The notes under the pieces were generated by a model. It was not told the DNA's origin. It ran no database searches and saw nothing but the letters and a program-made list of their open reading frames with translations. Source: Chromatiaceae bacterium (GTDB lineage Bacteria; Pseudomonadota; Gammaproteobacteria; Chromatiales; Chromatiaceae). From it: DNA of 63,218 nucleotides. A program made the translations under genes and the position numbers. Below, piece by piece: positions 19,914-29,888 of this stretch (the first letter of the stretch is position 1; every line of letters starts with the position of its first letter). The stretch covers positions 1 to 63,218 of the forward strand of contig JAHEJD010000010.1 of the NCBI GenBank assembly GCA_024639005.1, read 5' to 3'.

Positions 19914-22205
19914 TCAGAAAGTTTGACCGAAGGAGAACTGAAATTCTTCCCTGTCGGTATCCCCATCCGTTTTCAATGGAACCGCATAGCTGATCGTCAG
20001 TGCGCCGACCGGCGACAGCCAAGAGAAACCAACCCCTGCCGAGTAACGCAGTTCATCGCTCTGAAAAAAACCGTCGTCACTGGTGTCGACCACACTCGCT
20101 GCGTCGAGAAACGTTGCCAGACGGATGGTTTCACTATCCTTTTTCCCGAACGGCGGAGGAAACAACAGCTCCGCACTCGCCGCATAATAGCCGTTTCCGC
20201 CCAAGGGATCGTCATTCGAATCGCGCGGGCCGATGGAGCGGGCCCGATATCCGCGCACGCTGCCCGGTCCTCCACCAAAAAAATTCTCGAAGAACGGCAG
20301 TTCACTCGTTTTGCCGTAAGCGTCACCATAGCCCACCTCTCCTTTGGCCGAGAGAACAAGGCTCTTCACGAGATCCCAGTATTGCCGGTATTCGTACGAG
20401 ATCCTGTAGTACTGCAGGTCGCTGCCCGGAACAGTGGCCTTTCCGCTGAGCGATTGCAGGACACCCGTATTGGGGAAAATAGCGCTATCGCGGGAGTCTT
20501 GGCGCCATCTCGCCGTTACCTCAAAGTCCAGGAACTTGTCTCCCTCGTCGTCTACGAACTCCTGAATCTCGTCAGAGGCGTCGCGCCCCGATTTGAAGTC
20601 AGTGTGGTGCACCGCTGCGCCGAGGTTGAAACGGTTGAATTCGCTGAGCGGGATTCCGAAACTCACCCCAGCAATGGCATCGTCGGTCGTGTAGTCGGCG
20701 GTGTCGAGATCATCGAAGTCGGTCTCGCTGTAGCTTAGGTTGAAGCCGCGACTGACACCGTCGATGGTGTAGAAGGGGTTGGTGTACGAAACCTCATAGC
20801 GTGTGTTGGCGCTGCTGGTCTGGAACGCCAAAGAAACCCTTTTCCCGGTACCCGCAAAGTTGTCCTGATTGATGGAGGCATTGAGGACGATGCCATCAGA
20901 TTGTGAATATCCGATACCGGCCAACAGGCTTCCCGAAGGTTTTTCGGTGACCGCAACATTGATATCGACCTCGTCACCCGATCCAGGCACCGACGGCGTT
21001 TCGACGCTGACGTCGCTGAAGTAACCGGTCCGCTGCGCGCGTTCACGCGACAGCTTGAGTTTTTCGCCAGAGAACCAGGCAGATTCCATCTGGCGAAACT
21101 CGCGACGGACTACTTCATCGCGTGTTCGCGAATTCCCCCTGACGTTGATACGCCGCACATAGGCACGCTTGCCAGGGTCTACAAAAAAGGTGACCGCGAC
21201 GGTCTTGTTCTCTTCGTCAATCTCCGGGATGCTGTTGACATTGGCGAAGGCATATCCCAGATCGGAGAGTCTTGCAGAGATGCGCTCACTACTCTCCACG
21301 ACGGATTTGCGCGCGAAGGGTTCACCGCGCCGCAATCTGATCAGCGGAAAATACTCCTCGGGTTTACCGATGACATCGCCGGCAAGGCGAATATCGTTGA
21401 TCGTATGGATCGAACCTTCGGCGATATTGATTGTGATGTAGATGTCCTTTCTGTCGGGCGTAATGGTGACCTGAGTGGAGTCGATCTTGAAACTCACATA
21501 GCCGCGATCAAGATAATACGAACGCAGAGTCTCGAGGTCGCCAGCCAGTTTCGGGCGCGAATACTGGTTTTCCTTCGTGAATCCCGACAACCATCCACCG
21601 GTCGAGAGCTCGAACTCGTCGAGCAGATCGCCCTCCGTGAAGGTGCGATTGCCGATGATGTTTATCTTTTTGATCAATGCCGTATCCCCTTCGATGATGT
21701 CGATGTCTATCGACACGCGATTGCGCTCGAGTGGGGTGACGGTTGCAGTCAGTTCGACGGCATACTTGCCCAGGTTGAAATACTGACGCTCGAGTTCCTG
21801 CTCGATGCGGTCTAGTACAGAAGGCTCGAAGGCTCGACCTTCGGCCAAGCCGATGTCTTTCAGCCCCTCTTTCAGGGCTTCGGTCTCAATGGATTTGTTG
21901 CCCGAGAAATCGATCGCTGCGATCGCTGGTCGTTCGGTCACGACCACGACCAGTACATCCCCCCGCTTCTCCAGCTGAATATCCTTGAAAAACCCGGTTT
22001 GGTAGAGGGCGCTGATGATTTCCGATGTGCGGTCGAATTCGAGGTAGTCGCCGGGTTTCACCGGCAGATAGTTGAACACCGTACCGGCGGTTATACGCTG
22101 CAGGCCCTCGATACTAATGTCACTGATCCGAAATCCTTCTGCGATCGCATGGGTGGTAAAGCCCAGCAGTAGGAGAACACACCAGAGTCTGGCCCGGACG
22201 TACAC
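19914..22205 (-). CDS. bamA: Outer membrane protein assembly factor BamA
   Basis: Central Omp85 subunit that folds beta-barrel proteins into the outer membrane. It has a signal peptide (MYVRARLWCVLLLLGFTTHAIA) when started at GTG 22205, followed by EGFRISDISIEGLQRI (POTRA 1), five POTRA repeats to about residue 400, and a 16-strand barrel. The VRGYRARSIGPRD lid-loop motif is present and the protein ends in the C-terminal Phe signal FSFGQTF. An in-frame ATG at 22265 is possible, but a perfect -10 box at 22279-22284 would leave it almost no leader. It lies between rseP and skp. Confidence 0.95.
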   Translation of the reverse strand: MYVRARLWCVLLLLGFTTHAIAEGFRISDISIEGLQRITAGTVFNYLPVKPGDYLEFDRTSEIISALYQTGFFKDIQLEKRGDVLVVVVTERPAIAAIDFSGNKSIETEALKEGLKDIGLAEGRAFEPSVLDRIEQELERQYFNLGKYAVELTATVTPLERNRVSIDIDIIEGDTALIKKINIIGNRTFTEGDLLDEFELSTGGWLSGFTKENQYSRPKLAGDLETLRSYYLDRGYVSFKIDSTQVTITPDRKDIYITINIAEGSIHTINDIRLAGDVIGKPEEYFPLIRLRRGEPFARKSVVESSERISARLSDLGYAFANVNSIPEIDEENKTVAVTFFVDPGKRAYVRRINVRGNSRTRDEVVRREFRQMESAWFSGEKLKLSRERAQRTGYFSDVSVETPSVPGSGDEVDINVAVTEKPSGSLLAGIGYSQSDGIVLNASINQDNFAGTGKRVSLAFQTSSANTRYEVSYTNPFYTIDGVSRGFNLSYSETDFDDLDTADYTTDDAIAGVSFGIPLSEFNRFNLGAAVHHTDFKSGRDASDEIQEFVDDEGDKFLDFEVTARWRQDSRDSAIFPNTGVLQSLSGKATVPGSDLQYYRISYEYRQYWDLVKSLVLSAKGEVGYGDAYGKTSELPFFENFFGGGPGSVRGYRARSIGPRDSNDDPLGGNGYYAASAELLFPPPFGKKDSETIRLATFLDAASVVDTSDDGFFQSDELRYSAGVGFSWLSPVGALTISYAVPLKTDGDTDREEFQFSFGQTF

Positions 22206-22278
22206 GCTCTTCGAAACCCTCGTCTCTTTGGCGAGGCCAGCGCAAATCGGGGCCCCGGCCGACATTTTTCGAGTGAGG

Positions 22279-22284
22279 ATTATA
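22279..22284 (-). promoter_or_regulatory. Candidate -10 box for bamA-skp-lpx
   Basis: TATAAT reads on the minus strand in the 88-nt gap between rseP and bamA. No good -35 sequence at 16-18 nt and no clear sigma-E type box was seen, so the promoter class is open. If used, transcription would begin near 22272. Confidence 0.4.
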
Positions 22285-22353
22285 GGGTATTGGCCTAAGC
22301 AAAAGTAGGCTCGCGCGCGTGTTGCGAATCACGAGCCGGAATGAGTCCGGTGG

Positions 22354-23718
22354 TTAATTGAAGACGCGCATTAAATCGACGTAGAAAGCCAGGGTCATCA
22401 GGCCGAGCAGCAGGATCAAACCCACCTTCTGTCCCTGCATCATGGCCGCCTCGGAGACTGGGCTACCCTTGATCGCCTCGATTGCGAAATACAGCAGGTG
22501 TCCTCCGTCCAGAACGGGTACTGGCAACAGATTGAGCACGCCCAGACTGATGCTGACGATCGCCAGGAACTTCAGAAAGTAGACAAACCCGATGCTCGCG
22601 GTCTTGCCAGCGGTATCTGCAATGGTAATGGGTCCACTGAGGTTGTGAATGGACGCCTGCCCGGTCAGGATCCGCCAGATGACCTTCAGGGTGAGCACCG
22701 AGTATTCGGCCGTACGAGAAACTGCTGCCGGAAACGCCTCTCCCCAACCCATTCGATAGGTGACTTCATAGCGCTCCTTCAGACCTGGGACAGGTTGATT
22801 TGCCGCACCGATCCGCCCAATCACCGCGTCTTCTCTCACGCGCGGTGCCGGCGTCAGGCTGACACGCTGCTCGGTGCCGTTGCGTTCGAAACGCAGATCG
22901 ATGGGTACACCAGGGCGCGCCTGGACGTACTTCACCCATTCCCCCCAGTTCACAATGGTATTGCCGTCGGCGGAAAGGACAAGGTCGCCCTCGCGCAGGT
23001 CAGCGTCTGCTGCGGGCTCGCCGCGCAATATCTCCCCGAACACCGGCGGGGCATCTGGACGCTCCGGCGCCAGGCCCAGATGACCCAGCAGGTCCTTGGT
23101 TTCGCCGAGATCCCCGATCTCGGCAGAGGGCATCACCCGGACGTGCTCGCTGCCGCCGGCGTCGCGGACCCGGATTCTCAGCGCTGGCTCGGAGAGCGAC
23201 GCTGTCGCCAGCTCCTGCATGGCGAGAGACCATGTCGGCGTGACCCGACCATTGATCGCAAGGATCTCGTCTCCCGGCCGCAGCTCAGCGCGCGCGGCCG
23301 GGCGATCCGGCGATACGTCGCCGATCAGGGGCCTCAGGCCGGTCTCGCCGAGGGTGAGCACGCCCCAAAATGCCAAAATGGCGAACAGAAAATTGAACAT
23401 CGGACCCGCAACCACCACTGCGGAGCGCACCCACAGCGACTTTCGATTGAAGGCGCGATACAGTTCCTCGCGTGCCACCGGCCCCTCACGCTCGTCGAGC
23501 ATCTTGACATAGCCGCCGAGCGGGACTGCCGCGATCACATACTCCGTCGCATCTGGACCCGCCTGCCGACGCCAGAGCGGTCTCCCGAATCCGATGGAAA
23601 AGCGCAGGACCTTGATCCCAAGCCGTCGCGCCACCCAGAAGTGGCCGAACTCGTGCACCGCGACCAGTAGACCGACCGCCACGATGAAGGCTGCGATTTT
23701 GAAGATTAGATCGTCCAT
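22354..23718 (-). CDS. rseP: Site-2 protease RseP
   Basis: Inner-membrane zinc protease that cuts anti-sigma factor RseA after DegS, releasing sigma-E; it also clears signal-peptide remnants. From the ATG at 23718 (MDDLIFKIAAFIVAVG) it is 454 residues. The first membrane helix carries the HEFGH zinc motif (LVAVHEFGHFWVARRLG). Two PDZ domains follow, around residues 115-310 (including GDEILAINGRV and GDLVLSADGNT). The C-terminal LDG motif (VPVLDGGHLLYF) lies in a late membrane helix. It starts 7 nt after the dxr stop; the longer frame to 23775 would overlap dxr. Confidence 0.96.
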   Translation of the reverse strand: MDDLIFKIAAFIVAVGLLVAVHEFGHFWVARRLGIKVLRFSIGFGRPLWRRQAGPDATEYVIAAVPLGGYVKMLDEREGPVAREELYRAFNRKSLWVRSAVVVAGPMFNFLFAILAFWGVLTLGETGLRPLIGDVSPDRPAARAELRPGDEILAINGRVTPTWSLAMQELATASLSEPALRIRVRDAGGSEHVRVMPSAEIGDLGETKDLLGHLGLAPERPDAPPVFGEILRGEPAADADLREGDLVLSADGNTIVNWGEWVKYVQARPGVPIDLRFERNGTEQRVSLTPAPRVREDAVIGRIGAANQPVPGLKERYEVTYRMGWGEAFPAAVSRTAEYSVLTLKVIWRILTGQASIHNLSGPITIADTAGKTASIGFVYFLKFLAIVSISLGVLNLLPVPVLDGGHLLYFAIEAIKGSPVSEAAMMQGQKVGLILLLGLMTLAFYVDLMRVFN

Positions 23719-23725
23719 GGATATC

Positions 23726-24904
23726 TCAGACCACCTGCCGGATCTGTTGTTCCGCGAGCATCCGCGCCTCCGCATCGGCGGCCAGCAAGGCCTCGAGATC
23801 GTCGGCCGGGCCTTGTGGGTAGGCCACCAGGGTGCGCTCTACCGTCTGCGCGATCTGCGTGAAACCCAGCTCGCCCGCGAGGAATCGGGATACCGCCACC
23901 TCATTGGCGGCGTTGAGTACTGCAGGCGCCGTACCACCCGCCGCGACGGCCTCGAAGGCCAGGCGGAGGCAGGGGAAGCGTTGCGGATCGGGGGGCTCGA
24001 AGTCCAATCGGGCAACGTCGAACAGATTGAGACCGGCCACACCCGAGCTATGCCGCTGCGGCCAGGCCAAGGCCTGGGCTATCGGCGTGCGCATATCCGG
24101 ATTGCCGAGCTGCGCGATTACTGAGCCGTCGACGTACTGCACCATCGAATGGATCACGCTCTGCGGGTGAACCACCACATCGATCTGCTCCGGGCGGGCG
24201 TCGAACAGCCAACGCGCCTCAATCACCTCGAGCCCCTTGTTCATCATGGTCGCGGAATCGACTGAGATCTTTCGACCCATCTCCCAATTGGGGTGCGCGC
24301 AGGCCTGCGCTGGCGTCACCGCATGCAATTCGGCCAGCGAGCGTCGTCGGAAAGGTCCTCCTGAGGCCGTCAGTAGGATCCGCTCGACCCCAATGGCGTC
24401 GAGACCACGGTCATAGTCGGCCGGCAGGCACTGGAAAATGGCATTATGTTCGCTGTCGATCGGCAGAATTTGTGCCTTGTTCGCCTTGGCCGCCGCCACG
24501 AACAGCGCGCCAGAGACCACCAACGCCTCCTTGTTGGCCAGCAGGATGCGGCGCCCGAGGCGCACTGCGGCCAGCGTGGGGACGACGCCCGCCGCGCCAA
24601 CGATCGCCGCCATGAGATCGGTCGCATCGGTATGCGTGGCTACCGCAGCGAGGCCCGCCGTACCGGCAAGGACATCGACCGCCAGACCTTCCGCCTGCAA
24701 GGCCGCTTCGAGGGCCTGCGCACTCTTGGGATCGGCCATCGCGGCCAGTTGCGGGAGAAACTGGCGACACTGCGCCAGCATGCCCTGTACGTCGGTATTG
24801 GCGCTCAGGGCCACCACGCGGTATCGGTCGGGATGGCGCGCAATGACATCCAGGGTGCTGATCCCGACAGAACCGGTCGAACCCAGGATTGCCACAGATC
24901 TCAT
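23726..24904 (-). CDS. dxr: 1-deoxy-D-xylulose 5-phosphate reductoisomerase
   Basis: Converts DXP to MEP with NADPH, the committed step of the non-mevalonate isoprenoid pathway. The product is 392 residues. The N-terminal Rossmann motif is [16 protein letters not shown]. The central metal and substrate loop includes [24 protein letters not shown] and [19 protein letters not shown]. Its ATG overlaps the cdsA stop by 4 nt. Its product feeds UppS, encoded two genes upstream. Confidence 0.97.
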   Translation of the reverse strand: MRSVAILGSTGSVGISTLDVIARHPDRYRVVALSANTDVQGMLAQCRQFLPQLAAMADPKSAQALEAALQAEGLAVDVLAGTAGLAAVATHTDATDLMAAIVGAAGVVPTLAAVRLGRRILLANKEALVVSGALFVAAAKANKAQILPIDSEHNAIFQCLPADYDRGLDAIGVERILLTASGGPFRRRSLAELHAVTPAQACAHPNWEMGRKISVDSATMMNKGLEVIEARWLFDARPEQIDVVVHPQSVIHSMVQYVDGSVIAQLGNPDMRTPIAQALAWPQRHSSGVAGLNLFDVARLDFEPPDPQRFPCLRLAFEAVAAGGTAPAVLNAANEVAVSRFLAGELGFTQIAQTVERTLVAYPQGPADDLEALLAADAEARMLAEQQIRQVV

Positions 24905-25725
24905 GCCTTTGCCCCGACCAGGCCAATCCCGAGGGCAAATACCGGCGCTGCGGCGAGCAGACTGTCAATGCGGTCCAACACCCCGCCGTGCCCGGGCAAG
25001 AGTCGGCCGCTGTCTTTGACCCCCGCCTCTCGCTTCAACCGGCTCTCCCAAAGATCGCCGCCGATTGCAGCGACGGTCACCACAACAGATAACAAGACCA
25101 AGGCCCACAGCGGTGAATCCCCGGTCAGGCCGCTCTGTGAGAGTGCAACCCCACTGGCCACCGCGCCCAATACAGCGCCCCCCGCACCGGCCCAAGTCTT
25201 GCCAGGACTGACAAATGGCGAAAGCTTACGACGGCCAAAGGCCCGCCCGGCAAAGTATGCGCCCGAGTCCGCAACCCAGGTCAACACGAAAAGGAACAGA
25301 ACCAACGCTGGGCCCTGCGGTCCCGAGGCATGCAGCGCAGCGATCGACAGCCAGGCGCTCACCAATACCAGCCCCCCCAGTAGCAGGATCGCCGGGCGCA
25401 TCGATTCCACCAATGGCAGCCGGCTGTGCCGCGCCAGCAGGATGACAGTCATCGACAACCACCAGAAGGTCATCGCCCATTGCAGCAGCGCGATATGCGC
25501 AGGCAACAGATAGTGCCCTGTGAGCCAGCATGCCATTGCCACCGCAACCACAAAAGCCAGCCTGGCAGGCGCGCCGCCCAGGTGGCACAGCTTCGCCATC
25601 TCGTTGGCCGCCAGCGCCACTACGACCCCGAGCAGCGCGGCAAAAACCGGATGCTTGAGCAACAGGATGCTGCCAACGACCAGTGGCAGCAGCAGCAGCG
25701 CCGTCAGCAGACGCTGCCTCAGCAT
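24901..25725 (-). CDS. cdsA: Phosphatidate cytidylyltransferase
   Basis: Makes CDP-diacylglycerol from phosphatidate and CTP at the inner membrane. From the ATG at 25725 ([16 protein letters not shown]) it is 274 residues with about eight membrane segments. The C-terminal family signature is intact: [15 protein letters not shown], then [18 protein letters not shown] and [15 protein letters not shown]. The start overlaps the uppS stop by one base (ATGA-type junction). Longer frames starting at 25872 run into uppS and lack homology. Confidence 0.96.
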   Translation of the reverse strand: MLRQRLLTALLLLPLVVGSILLLKHPVFAALLGVVVALAANEMAKLCHLGGAPARLAFVVAVAMACWLTGHYLLPAHIALLQWAMTFWWLSMTVILLARHSRLPLVESMRPAILLLGGLVLVSAWLSIAALHASGPQGPALVLFLFVLTWVADSGAYFAGRAFGRRKLSPFVSPGKTWAGAGGAVLGAVASGVALSQSGLTGDSPLWALVLLSVVVTVAAIGGDLWESRLKREAGVKDSGRLLPGHGGVLDRIDSLLAAAPVFALGIGLVGAKA

Positions 25726-26489
25726 CAGGATGTCTCCCGCAACTGCGCACTGGTCTGCCCGAAACGGCGCTGACGTCGCGAGAACTCGGTGACCGCCGCG
25801 CGGAATTCCGCGGCATCGAAGTCCGGCCATAGCACCGGCGTGAAGTAAAGCTCTGTATAGGCGCAATGCCACAGCAGGAAATTGCTGATCCGCTGGTCCC
25901 CGCCGGTACGGATGAAAAGGTCGGGGTCGGGCAGGCCGTTGAGGGCAGTGGCGCGCGCAAATACCTTTTCGTCAATGTCCTGTGGATCCATATCACCGCT
26001 GCGCACCGCAGCGGCAAGCCTGCGCGTCGCCTCGATGATGTCCCAGCGTCCGCCGTAGTTTGCGGCGACCTGGAGAATCAGGCGATTGTTGCGCCGTGTC
26101 GCATGCTCTGACGCGCGAATGCGTTCTTGCAGTTTCTCCGGGAAGGCGGAGACATCGCCGATCACGCGCAACTGGATGTCATTGGTCTGCATCCGCTTGA
26201 CCTCGCGTTGCAGCGCGGTCAGGAAAAGATCCATCAACAGATTGATCTCCGACCGCGGACGCCGCCAGTTCTCGCTACTGAATGCGAACAGAGTGAGTAC
26301 GCCGATACCCTGCCGGATGCATTCCTCGATGGTACTGCGGACACTGGCCACACCCGCCCGGTGTCCGGCATGGCGCGCCTCGCCACGCGCCTCGGCCCAG
26401 CGGCCATTACCGTCCATGATGATCGCCACGTGCACCGGGACAGGCCCGGTTGTCATCGGGATCTCGCCGGTTTCCATGTCGTGCGCCAT
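25725..26489 (-). CDS. uppS: Undecaprenyl diphosphate synthase (cis-prenyltransferase)
   Basis: Condenses eight IPP onto FPP to give the C55 lipid carrier for peptidoglycan and O-antigen. The 254-residue protein has the IIMDGNGRWAEARG motif carrying the catalytic Asp, HRAGVASVRSTIEECIRQG, LFAFSSENWRRP and the late DLFIRTGGDQRISNFLLW pyrophosphate-binding region. The first 20 residues are variable, so ATG codons at residues 1, 5 or 12 are all possible starts. It sits between frr and cdsA. Confidence 0.96.
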   Translation of the reverse strand: MAHDMETGEIPMTTGPVPVHVAIIMDGNGRWAEARGEARHAGHRAGVASVRSTIEECIRQGIGVLTLFAFSSENWRRPRSEINLLMDLFLTALQREVKRMQTNDIQLRVIGDVSAFPEKLQERIRASEHATRRNNRLILQVAANYGGRWDIIEATRRLAAAVRSGDMDPQDIDEKVFARATALNGLPDPDLFIRTGGDQRISNFLLWHCAYTELYFTPVLWPDFDAAEFRAAVTEFSRRQRRFGQTSAQLRETS

Positions 26490-26505
26490 GCCCGACCCGG
26501 CACCC

Positions 26506-27063
26506 TCAGACGGACATCAGGTCGGTTTCTTTCTTTTCCAGCAGCTCGTCGATCTCCTTTACGTGCTGATCGGTCAGCTTCTGAATGATCTCCTGACCCC
26601 GTCGCTCATCGTCTTCAGAGATCAGCTTGTCCTTGACCAGCGCTTTGAGGTCGTTGTTGGCGTCGCGCCGAATGTTTCGCACCGCCACCCGCGCCTGCTC
26701 AGCCTCGTGGCGCACGATCTTTGTCATGTCACGCCGGCGTTCTTCGGTCAGCTGTGGCATAGGGACGCGAATCAGGGTTCCGGCCGTGTTCGGATTGAGC
26801 CCCAGATCCGATTCCATGATCGCCTTCTCTACCGCAGTTACCATCTGCTGCTCATAGGGCTGCACGGTAATCGTACGTGCGTCCTCGACGCCGATATTGG
26901 CGACCTGCTTTAGCGGAACGTCGGCGCCGTAGTAAGACACCGTTAGGTGATCCAACAGGCTCGAATGAGCTCGCCCGGTGCGTACCTTCGCCAGGTTTTC
27001 ACTCAGTGCCTCGACGCTTTTACCCATGCGGCTTGCCGCATCTTTTTTTACGTCGTCGATCAT
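26506..27063 (-). CDS. frr: Ribosome recycling factor
   Basis: Splits post-termination ribosomes together with EF-G. The 185-residue length is exactly typical. Seen: [21 protein letters not shown] near the start, [21 protein letters not shown], and the long C-terminal helices ([20 protein letters not shown] through [15 protein letters not shown]). Its ATG overlaps the pyrH stop by 4 nt. Confidence 0.98.
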   Translation of the reverse strand: MIDDVKKDAASRMGKSVEALSENLAKVRTGRAHSSLLDHLTVSYYGADVPLKQVANIGVEDARTITVQPYEQQMVTAVEKAIMESDLGLNPNTAGTLIRVPMPQLTEERRRDMTKIVRHEAEQARVAVRNIRRDANNDLKALVKDKLISEDDERRGQEIIQKLTDQHVKEIDELLEKKETDLMSV

Positions 27064-27788
27064 GACTCCTCTCCACTTGTAACCAGGGTCCCGACATCTT
27101 CACCCTGAACGATGCGCTGTAAGGCGCCCTCAAGGTTGATATTCATCACTCGCAGCGGCATGCCGTGCTCCTTACACAGAACCACAGCCGTCGCGTCCAT
27201 TACCGCCAAACTCTCGCGCAGCACACGATCGTAGCTCAGTCGAGGGTAGAATTCGGCACTAGGATTATGAACGGGGTCAGCGGAATAGACACCATCGACC
27301 CTGGTTGCCTTGATCATCAGGTCTGCCGCGAGCTCTATTGCCCGCAGGCTCGCGGCCGAATCCGTTGTAAAATAAGGATTTCCGGTACCCGCCGACAGGA
27401 TTACCACGCGACCGGACTGCAGATGATCGACAGCCACGTCGCGGCGGTAATGTTCGCAGACCGAGTCGATTCGGAACGCCGACATCACGCGCGCGTCGAT
27501 CTGGCGTTTGTGCAGCGCGTCCTGCATCGCGAGGGAATTCATCACGGTCGCCAGCATCCCGATTTGGTCGCCGGTGACGCGGTCGAAGCCACCGCCGGCA
27601 AGACCGGCGCCGCGGAATATGTTGCCGCCCCCGATCACCAGTCCGAGCTGGATGCCGCGCTTCGCCAAGTCTGCGATCTCCCCGGCGATGCGCTGCATTG
27701 TCGCGGGATCGATGCCGAATTCACTGTCGCCCATCAGGGCCTCGCCACTGAGCTTGAGTAGTATCCGGCGTGGGGCGGCGTCTGGCAT
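27060..27788 (-). CDS. pyrH: UMP kinase
   Basis: Phosphorylates UMP to UDP in pyrimidine nucleotide synthesis; UDP then feeds UDP-GlcNAc used by LpxA. The 242-residue amino-acid-kinase fold has [13 protein letters not shown] at the N-terminus, [11 protein letters not shown], the [19 protein letters not shown] loop and [11 protein letters not shown]. It lies 72 nt downstream of tsf and is separated from it by an apparent terminator hairpin, so its transcription may be partly independent of rpsB-tsf. Confidence 0.97.
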   Translation of the reverse strand: MPDAAPRRILLKLSGEALMGDSEFGIDPATMQRIAGEIADLAKRGIQLGLVIGGGNIFRGAGLAGGGFDRVTGDQIGMLATVMNSLAMQDALHKRQIDARVMSAFRIDSVCEHYRRDVAVDHLQSGRVVILSAGTGNPYFTTDSAASLRAIELAADLMIKATRVDGVYSADPVHNPSAEFYPRLSYDRVLRESLAVMDATAVVLCKEHGMPLRVMNINLEGALQRIVQGEDVGTLVTSGEES

Positions 27789-27831
27789 AACGGGACTGAT
27801 CTAACCTCGAATTAGCAGCGGGAAGCAAACA

Positions 27832-27849
27832 GCCCGCGATAACGCGGGC
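27832..27849 (-). terminator. Hairpin terminator downstream of tsf
   Basis: Perfect 7-bp GC stem (GCCCGCG / CGCGGGC) with a 4-nt loop, followed on the minus strand by TGTTTGCTT. It sits 12 nt beyond the tsf stop and before pyrH. The downstream run is only partly T-rich, so it may act as an attenuator that lets some transcription continue into pyrH-frr. Confidence 0.65.
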
Positions 27850-27860
27850 CGTTGCCTAAA

Positions 27861-28754
27861 TCAATCGCCGCGTGCGGCCGCTGCCTGGGCCATGACTTCC
27901 TCGCGGAAGTCTTCAACCTTCTTTTCAATGCCTTCGCCCACCTCGAAGCGGGCAAAGGCGTTGACTTTCGCAGCGTGATCCTGGAGCAGTTTGCCCACCT
28001 TCTTATCCGGATCCTTGACGAAAGGCTGGCCGACCAGGGTTACTTCGCCCAGATACTTGCGAACACGGCCTTCGATCATCTTCTCGATGATGTTGTCCGG
28101 TTTACCGCTGTCCCTGGCCTGAGACTCGGCAATCTCGCGTTCTTTTGCCAGCATCCCCGCCGGCACCCCGTCTTCGTGCACGCAAATCGGATTACTGGCA
28201 GCGATATGCATGGCCAGATCGCGCCCCAGGCTCTCGTCGCCCCCGCTTACGTCGACCAGCACGCCAATTCGCACGCCGTGACTGTAGCTTGCCATCGTGC
28301 CCTGCACCTCATGGCGGAGGAAACGACGCACGGTCATGTTCTCGCCGATCTTCGAAACCATGGCCTGACGCGCCTCCTCAATGGTAGTGTCCTCCCCCTC
28401 GTGGAGGGGCAGCGCCATAAGCGCGTCGACATCGGCCGCATCGCTGTTGAGAACGCGCTCGGCAACCGCATTGGCGAACGACTTGAAGGTGTCGTCTTTG
28501 GCGACGAAATCGGTCTCGCAGTTTACCTCGACCATCGCTGCACGCCTGCCGCCGTCTGCTTGCGCGATGACAATTACCCCATCGGCGGCCGTCCGGCCTG
28601 CCTTCTTGGCGGCCTTGGCCTGACCGGATTTGCGCATATTCTCGATAGCGGCCTCGATGTCACCATTTGTTTCGGTCAGTGCCTTTTTGCACTCCATCAT
28701 GCCTGCGCCAGTGCGCTCGCGCAGTTCCTTTACCAGAGAAGCAGTGATCGCCAT
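27861..28754 (-). CDS. tsf: Elongation factor Ts
   Basis: Nucleotide exchange factor for EF-Tu. From the ATG at 28754 ([20 protein letters not shown]) it is 297 residues. The N-terminal UBA-like domain contains [16 protein letters not shown], and the core EF-Tu contact sequence [16 protein letters not shown] is present. The C-terminal part has the second dimerisation-like repeat ([18 protein letters not shown]). The longer frame to 28811 would take in the attenuator hairpin. It follows rpsB as usual. Confidence 0.97.
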   Translation of the reverse strand: MAITASLVKELRERTGAGMMECKKALTETNGDIEAAIENMRKSGQAKAAKKAGRTAADGVIVIAQADGGRRAAMVEVNCETDFVAKDDTFKSFANAVAERVLNSDAADVDALMALPLHEGEDTTIEEARQAMVSKIGENMTVRRFLRHEVQGTMASYSHGVRIGVLVDVSGGDESLGRDLAMHIAASNPICVHEDGVPAGMLAKEREIAESQARDSGKPDNIIEKMIEGRVRKYLGEVTLVGQPFVKDPDKKVGKLLQDHAAKVNAFARFEVGEGIEKKVEDFREEVMAQAAAARGD

Positions 28755-28796
28755 GCTGTGTACCTCGGAAATTCTCAATATGGCTGATAACAAACG

Positions 28797-28824
28797 GCCC
28801 CCGGCCGGCAAGCCGGACAGGGGC
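28797..28824 (-). terminator. rpsB-tsf intergenic hairpin (attenuator-like)
   Basis: A 13-nt stem with two imperfect positions and an AA/TT loop (arms 28797-28809 and 28812-28824), followed on the minus strand by CGTTTGTT. It lies 29 nt after the rpsB stop. Attenuation between rpsB and tsf is known in E. coli; a similar role here is inferred. Confidence 0.6.
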
Positions 28825-28853
28825 GCATCATCGAATCGTTGTCGGCGGAGGCT

Positions 28854-29594
28854 CTAGCCGGCCGCCGCCCCTTCCGTATGCCCGCGGCCCGCGGCTGCCG
28901 CCGTTGCCGCGGCTGCACGACCTTCCAGGATGGCCGCCGACGCGCCTTGCACGTACAGCTGCACCGCACGGATGGCATCGTCGTTGCCCGGAATCACATA
29001 GTCGATGCCTTCCGGGTTGTTATTGGTGTCGACAACACCGATGAGCGGGATATCCAGCTTCTGCGCCTCTGCAACGGCAATCTTTTCGTGACCGGTGTCG
29101 ACTACGAACAGCGCATCCGGCAGGCCGTTCATCTCCTTTATCCCCCCGAGACTGCGCGCCAGCTTGTCTTTCTCTCGACGCAGCGTCAGCGCCTCTTTCT
29201 TGTTGAACCTGGCCACCATCGAGCCATCGGCATCCATGGCCTCCAGCTCTTTCAGGCGCTTTATCGACTGCTTGATCGTCTTGAAGTTCGTCAACATGCC
29301 ACCGAGCCAGCGATGGTTGACGTAAGGCATTCCGCAGCGCTCCGCCTCTTCCTTAACCACGTCGCGAGCGGATCGCTTCGTGCCGACAAACAACAGCCTG
29401 CCGCCATTCGCCGCCAATTTGCCGACGAAGTTCATGGAATCGTTGTACAGCGGTAGGGTCTTTTCGAGGTTGACGATGTGGATCTTGTTGCGGTGACCGA
29501 AGATATAGGGACTCATCTTCGGATTCCAGTAGCGCGTCTGATGGCCGAAATGCACGCCAGCCTCTAGCATCTGGCGCATTGAAACGTTGCTCAT
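28854..29594 (-). CDS. rpsB: 30S ribosomal protein S2
   Basis: Small-subunit protein that joins late in 30S assembly. The 246-residue frame starts [27 protein letters not shown] and includes the family signature [20 protein letters not shown] and [20 protein letters not shown]. The tail is Ala/Gly-rich ([13 protein letters not shown]) beyond the conserved core. It is the first gene of the rpsB-tsf unit, with a promoter and leader of about 200 nt upstream. Confidence 0.98.
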   Translation of the reverse strand: MSNVSMRQMLEAGVHFGHQTRYWNPKMSPYIFGHRNKIHIVNLEKTLPLYNDSMNFVGKLAANGGRLLFVGTKRSARDVVKEEAERCGMPYVNHRWLGGMLTNFKTIKQSIKRLKELEAMDADGSMVARFNKKEALTLRREKDKLARSLGGIKEMNGLPDALFVVDTGHEKIAVAEAQKLDIPLIGVVDTNNNPEGIDYVIPGNDDAIRAVQLYVQGASAAILEGRAAAATAAAAGRGHTEGAAAG

Positions 29595-29797
29595 TATTAG
29601 GGTTTCACTCTGTTAAAGTTGGGTTGGGCCTCCACGTACCCTGACGGCCAACCCGGATTCTATCGGGCACCCGGACGCCAGATCGCAGCACGTGTGTGTC
29701 GTTGTTGTGGGATCCACGGCTCCGGTTCGTGACCCGCAGCCGGTGGCTCCCGATAACCCTGAAAACAGGGTTGCTTGACGCTCATTGCCGCCAAGCG
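29595..29797 (-). promoter_or_regulatory. rpsB mRNA leader (candidate S2 autoregulatory leader)
   Basis: About 200 untranslated nt lie between the predicted transcription start and the rpsB ATG. They contain a perfect 7-bp hairpin (AACCCTG / CAGGGTT, 29755-29772) and G/C-rich complementary segments near the start codon. Gammaproteobacterial rpsB leaders are known to fold into an S2-binding regulatory structure. This sequence has the right place and length, but the fold was not computed. Confidence 0.45.
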
Positions 29798-29803
29798 GCG
29801 CGT

Positions 29804-29832
29804 TTTATACCATAACAGGGCCTGGGCCTCAA
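29804..29832 (-). promoter_or_regulatory. Sigma-70 type promoter of rpsB
   Basis: On the minus strand: -35 TTGAGG (29832-29827), a 17-nt spacer and -10 TATAAA (29809-29804). Spacing is optimal and both boxes are near consensus, as expected for a strongly expressed ribosomal protein gene. The promoter lies in the gap shared with the divergent map gene. Confidence 0.75.
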
Positions 29833-29888
29833 TCTTGTTTTGGCGCCAAGACGTTGTTTTTCTCACCAATTCCACGCGCGGGGCGCCG

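Noticed and set aside
22498-23670. 390-codon open frame on the plus strand opposite rseP
   Set aside because: Low-complexity translation without domain motifs, antisense to an intact rseP with all catalytic motifs; a by-product of GC-rich codon use.
29775-29810. Possible plus-strand promoter for map (TTGACG ... TTATAC)
   Set aside because: The spacer is 24 nt, too long for a sigma-70 promoter; the same bases serve the better rpsB promoter on the other strand.
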